Shown here: one piece after another, positions 62,723 through 64,000 of the stretch
Layout of the letters: every line of letters starts with the position of its first letter
How positions within the stretch are numbered: the first letter of the stretch is position 1
From: Halarchaeum rubridurum
GTDB taxonomy: Archaea; Halobacteriota; Halobacteria; Halobacteriales; Halobacteriaceae
Assembly (NCBI RefSeq): GCF_014647115.1
Contig: NZ_BMOO01000004.1
Coordinates: forward strand, 124,001-188,000
DNA: 64,000 bases
Direction of reading: 5' to 3'
Position numbers and translations under genes: made by a program
The notes under the pieces: model-generated
What the model was told of the DNA's origin: nothing
What the model saw: the letters and a program-made list of their open reading frames with translations, nothing else
Databases searched by the model: none

Positions 62723-63760
62723 TTAGAGGTCGGGAAGGTAGTTGCGGCGCTGTTCGGATTTCTCGCGGGCGCTTCGCCGGTCGTAGTGTTTGTCGAGGAT
62801 TCCCTCGCTGGCGTCGAGGCGATCTGAGACGATCCGGCGGGGAACGTCCTCACGTCGGTAGGCGGTGACGCGGCCGCTCCGAACGTCGTGCGGGGAGCGA
62901 CTTGACGGGCAGTTGCTCGCGCGAGCCGCGTCCGTCGCTTCGCACTCTGCGGGGTCACGGTCGTGCGGACAGGGACAGTTCCGCCAGCACGGCCGCGTGA
63001 TGGTGTACAGCGTGTCGCGGAGTGTGCTGGTGTGGGGGCGGCCGTAGCAAGTCGTCAGGAGTGGCTCGTTGCCGTACTCGTCGACGACGTCGTTGCGGGG
63101 GCCGTTGACGTAGTCGCGGAGCGTACGGGCGACGCGCGGACTGATCGCGTTCCAGCGTTCGCCCTTCTCCTTGTTCTTGAGCGGGCAGTCTTCGCCCGGC
63201 CGGTGAACGAATTGGAGGCCGGGGTCGTTCCCGTCAAGGGAGACGTCGGCGAGGTTCAGCCCGCGGAGTGCGCCGATGCGCGCGCCGGTGTGCCACATCA
63301 ACAGGAGGGTGACGTGGTTGCGGCTGGCGTACTCGTAGCGTTCGAGATAGTCGAGGATGTCCTCGGCGCGCTCAGGTTTGAGCGTCGTTTCGGAGACGTC
63401 CTCACCGCCGCTCACGGTTGGAAGCGGGACTTTCTCGCGGAGTGTGCTCGGAACGGCGTCGACGTCGGCGGCGAATCGGAGGAACGCGCGGAGCGTCGAG
63501 AGCTGGCCGCGCAGAGTGACGGCGGCGATAGGCTCTCGGTTTCCGCCGTTCCCCTCGCGTCGCCAGATGCGGTACTCGTAGAGATCGCGGCCACCGAGTT
63601 CGTTCAGGTTCTCGATGTCGTTCTCCTCGCACCACTGGATGAACGCATCGAGTCGGTAGCGGTGTGATTGGAGGGTGTCGGCGCTGATTTCGTCGCGCCG
63701 TGCCTCCAGGTACATCTCAACGCCAGTCTCGGGATCGAGTGAGTCGAGGTCGCGGGTCAT
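62723..63760 (-). CDS. Tyrosine recombinase/integrase
   Basis: A 345-residue site-specific recombinase of the XerC/phage-integrase class. An N-terminal SAM-like core-binding domain (LQSHRYRLDAFIQWCEE, RGQLSTLRAFLRFA) is followed by the catalytic domain with Arg I in TGARIGALRGLNLADV, the H-x-x-R region SPHDVRSGRVTAYRRE and the nucleophile Tyr in LDKHYDRRS. A Cys-rich insert (CWRNCPCPHDRDPAECEA) is common in haloarchaeal integrases and may bind zinc. The start overlaps the stop of the upstream small gene (ATGA). It probably belongs to a provirus or integrative element reaching past the right end. Confidence 0.92.
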   Translation of the reverse strand: MTRDLDSLDPETGVEMYLEARRDEISADTLQSHRYRLDAFIQWCEENDIENLNELGGRDLYEYRIWRREGNGGNREPIAAVTLRGQLSTLRAFLRFAADVDAVPSTLREKVPLPTVSGGEDVSETTLKPERAEDILDYLERYEYASRNHVTLLLMWHTGARIGALRGLNLADVSLDGNDPGLQFVHRPGEDCPLKNKEKGERWNAISPRVARTLRDYVNGPRNDVVDEYGNEPLLTTCYGRPHTSTLRDTLYTITRPCWRNCPCPHDRDPAECEATDAARASNCPSSRSPHDVRSGRVTAYRREDVPRRIVSDRLDASEGILDKHYDRRSAREKSEQRRNYLPDL

Positions 63761-63942
63761 AGGTCCTCCTCTAACTGGGTGATCGCGTCTTGGAGGTCGT
63801 TGATCGCGTCCTCACCATCGACGGGTTGTACCGTCAACTGCCGGTAGGCGCGGTGGACTGTTTCGGCGACTTCGGCGCACACGGATTCCTTCCGCTGCCC
63901 TGCTTGCTTGGGCGGCGTGGGGGCGTGCTCGGCGTCGCTCAT
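63757..63942 (-). CDS. Small acidic protein upstream of integrase
   Basis: A 61-residue protein beginning MSDAEHAPTPPKQAGQ with a predicted helix pair (VCAEVAETVHRAYRQL, DAINDLQDAITQLEEDL). It is translationally coupled to the integrase (overlapping ATGA) and its own ATG overlaps the stop of a further upstream frame. It may be an excisionase-like or regulatory partner, but no DNA-binding motif is obvious. Similar small acidic genes often precede haloarchaeal integrases. Confidence 0.68.
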   Translation of the reverse strand: MSDAEHAPTPPKQAGQRKESVCAEVAETVHRAYRQLTVQPVDGEDAINDLQDAITQLEEDL

Positions 63943-64000
63943 GCGCCCGCCTCCGTACACGACGTCGTCCACGCCTTGCGAGCCGCGAGCGCCTGCTCGC
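63939..64000 (-). CDS. C-terminal end of a gene continuing beyond the window
   Basis: The minus-strand frame entering from the right ends with EQALAARKAWTTSCTEAGA and a TGA that overlaps the ATG at 63942. The overlap style matches the other two genes, which supports a three-gene operon in the integrated element. Too little is visible to name it. Confidence 0.4.
   Translation of the reverse strand, partial: EQALAARKAWTTSCTEAGA

Overview
The window looks like a chromosomal stretch of a halophilic archaeon (class Halobacteria). Most of it is very GC rich with a strong G/C bias at third codon positions. The encoded proteins are markedly acidic, GTG starts and GTGA/ATGA stop-start overlaps are common, and promoters show archaeal TATA boxes rather than -35/-10 elements. 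Several genes are archaea- or haloarchaea-specific (FtsZ2 with ribbon-helix-helix regulators, L15e, Rio2, NucS, HalX-type regulator, UbaA, LysW/ArgX). I cannot name the genus.

Layout, left to right. 1-5401: a tightly overlapping type IV pilus-like operon (secretion ATPase C-terminus, TadC/PilC-like membrane protein, five small proteins each with an RG|Q/L site before a hydrophobic stretch). 5402-6577: an AT-richer insert with a small membrane protein, a 37-codon ORF and a strong hairpin. 6578-11239: MinD-like ATPase pair, UbiA prenyltransferase, 7TM/PAS histidine kinase and a degenerate HalX-type regulator. 11734-11807: tRNA-Tyr with a nearby duplicate of its 3' end. 11911-15040: the cell-division cluster cdrL, cdrS-ftsZ2, ncsA. 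15128-21140: TetR regulator with a palindromic operator, a methyltransferase, endonuclease IV followed by 63-bp tandem repeats, peroxiredoxin, a CsaA-like protein and an HTH regulator. 21246-23557: an iron-siderophore-type binding protein and permease with iron-box-like operators but no ATPase. 23561-36947: MetE-like protein, GAF protein, Rio2, L15e, CNNM protein, MutS-like protein, GtrA, KatG, DsbA-like protein and a first MutS.

36948-46140 is a 9-kb AT-richer island. It carries a large tubulin-like protein with a long coiled coil, a polytopic membrane GTPase (G1, G3 and G4 motifs visible) and a C-terminally anchored protein in one operon. Upstream are a Tat-exported PQQ-propeller protein and a PH-like protein that share a helical repeat module, with a transposase remnant between them. 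This is the best candidate for an undescribed system: a membrane-associated, nucleotide-dependent cytoskeletal or conflict module.

46141-62549 returns to core genome: NucS, lysW-argX-argB (argC, D and E absent), a voltage-gated-type channel, a second MutS and MutL behind repeated hairpin/TATA modules, a flavin reductase, a KDG kinase, a disulfide reductase-family flavoprotein, UbaA, a large membrane protein, a cysteine-synthase-family enzyme and small proteins. From 62723 to the end is a tyrosine integrase with two short upstream genes, probably the edge of an integrated element that continues past the window.
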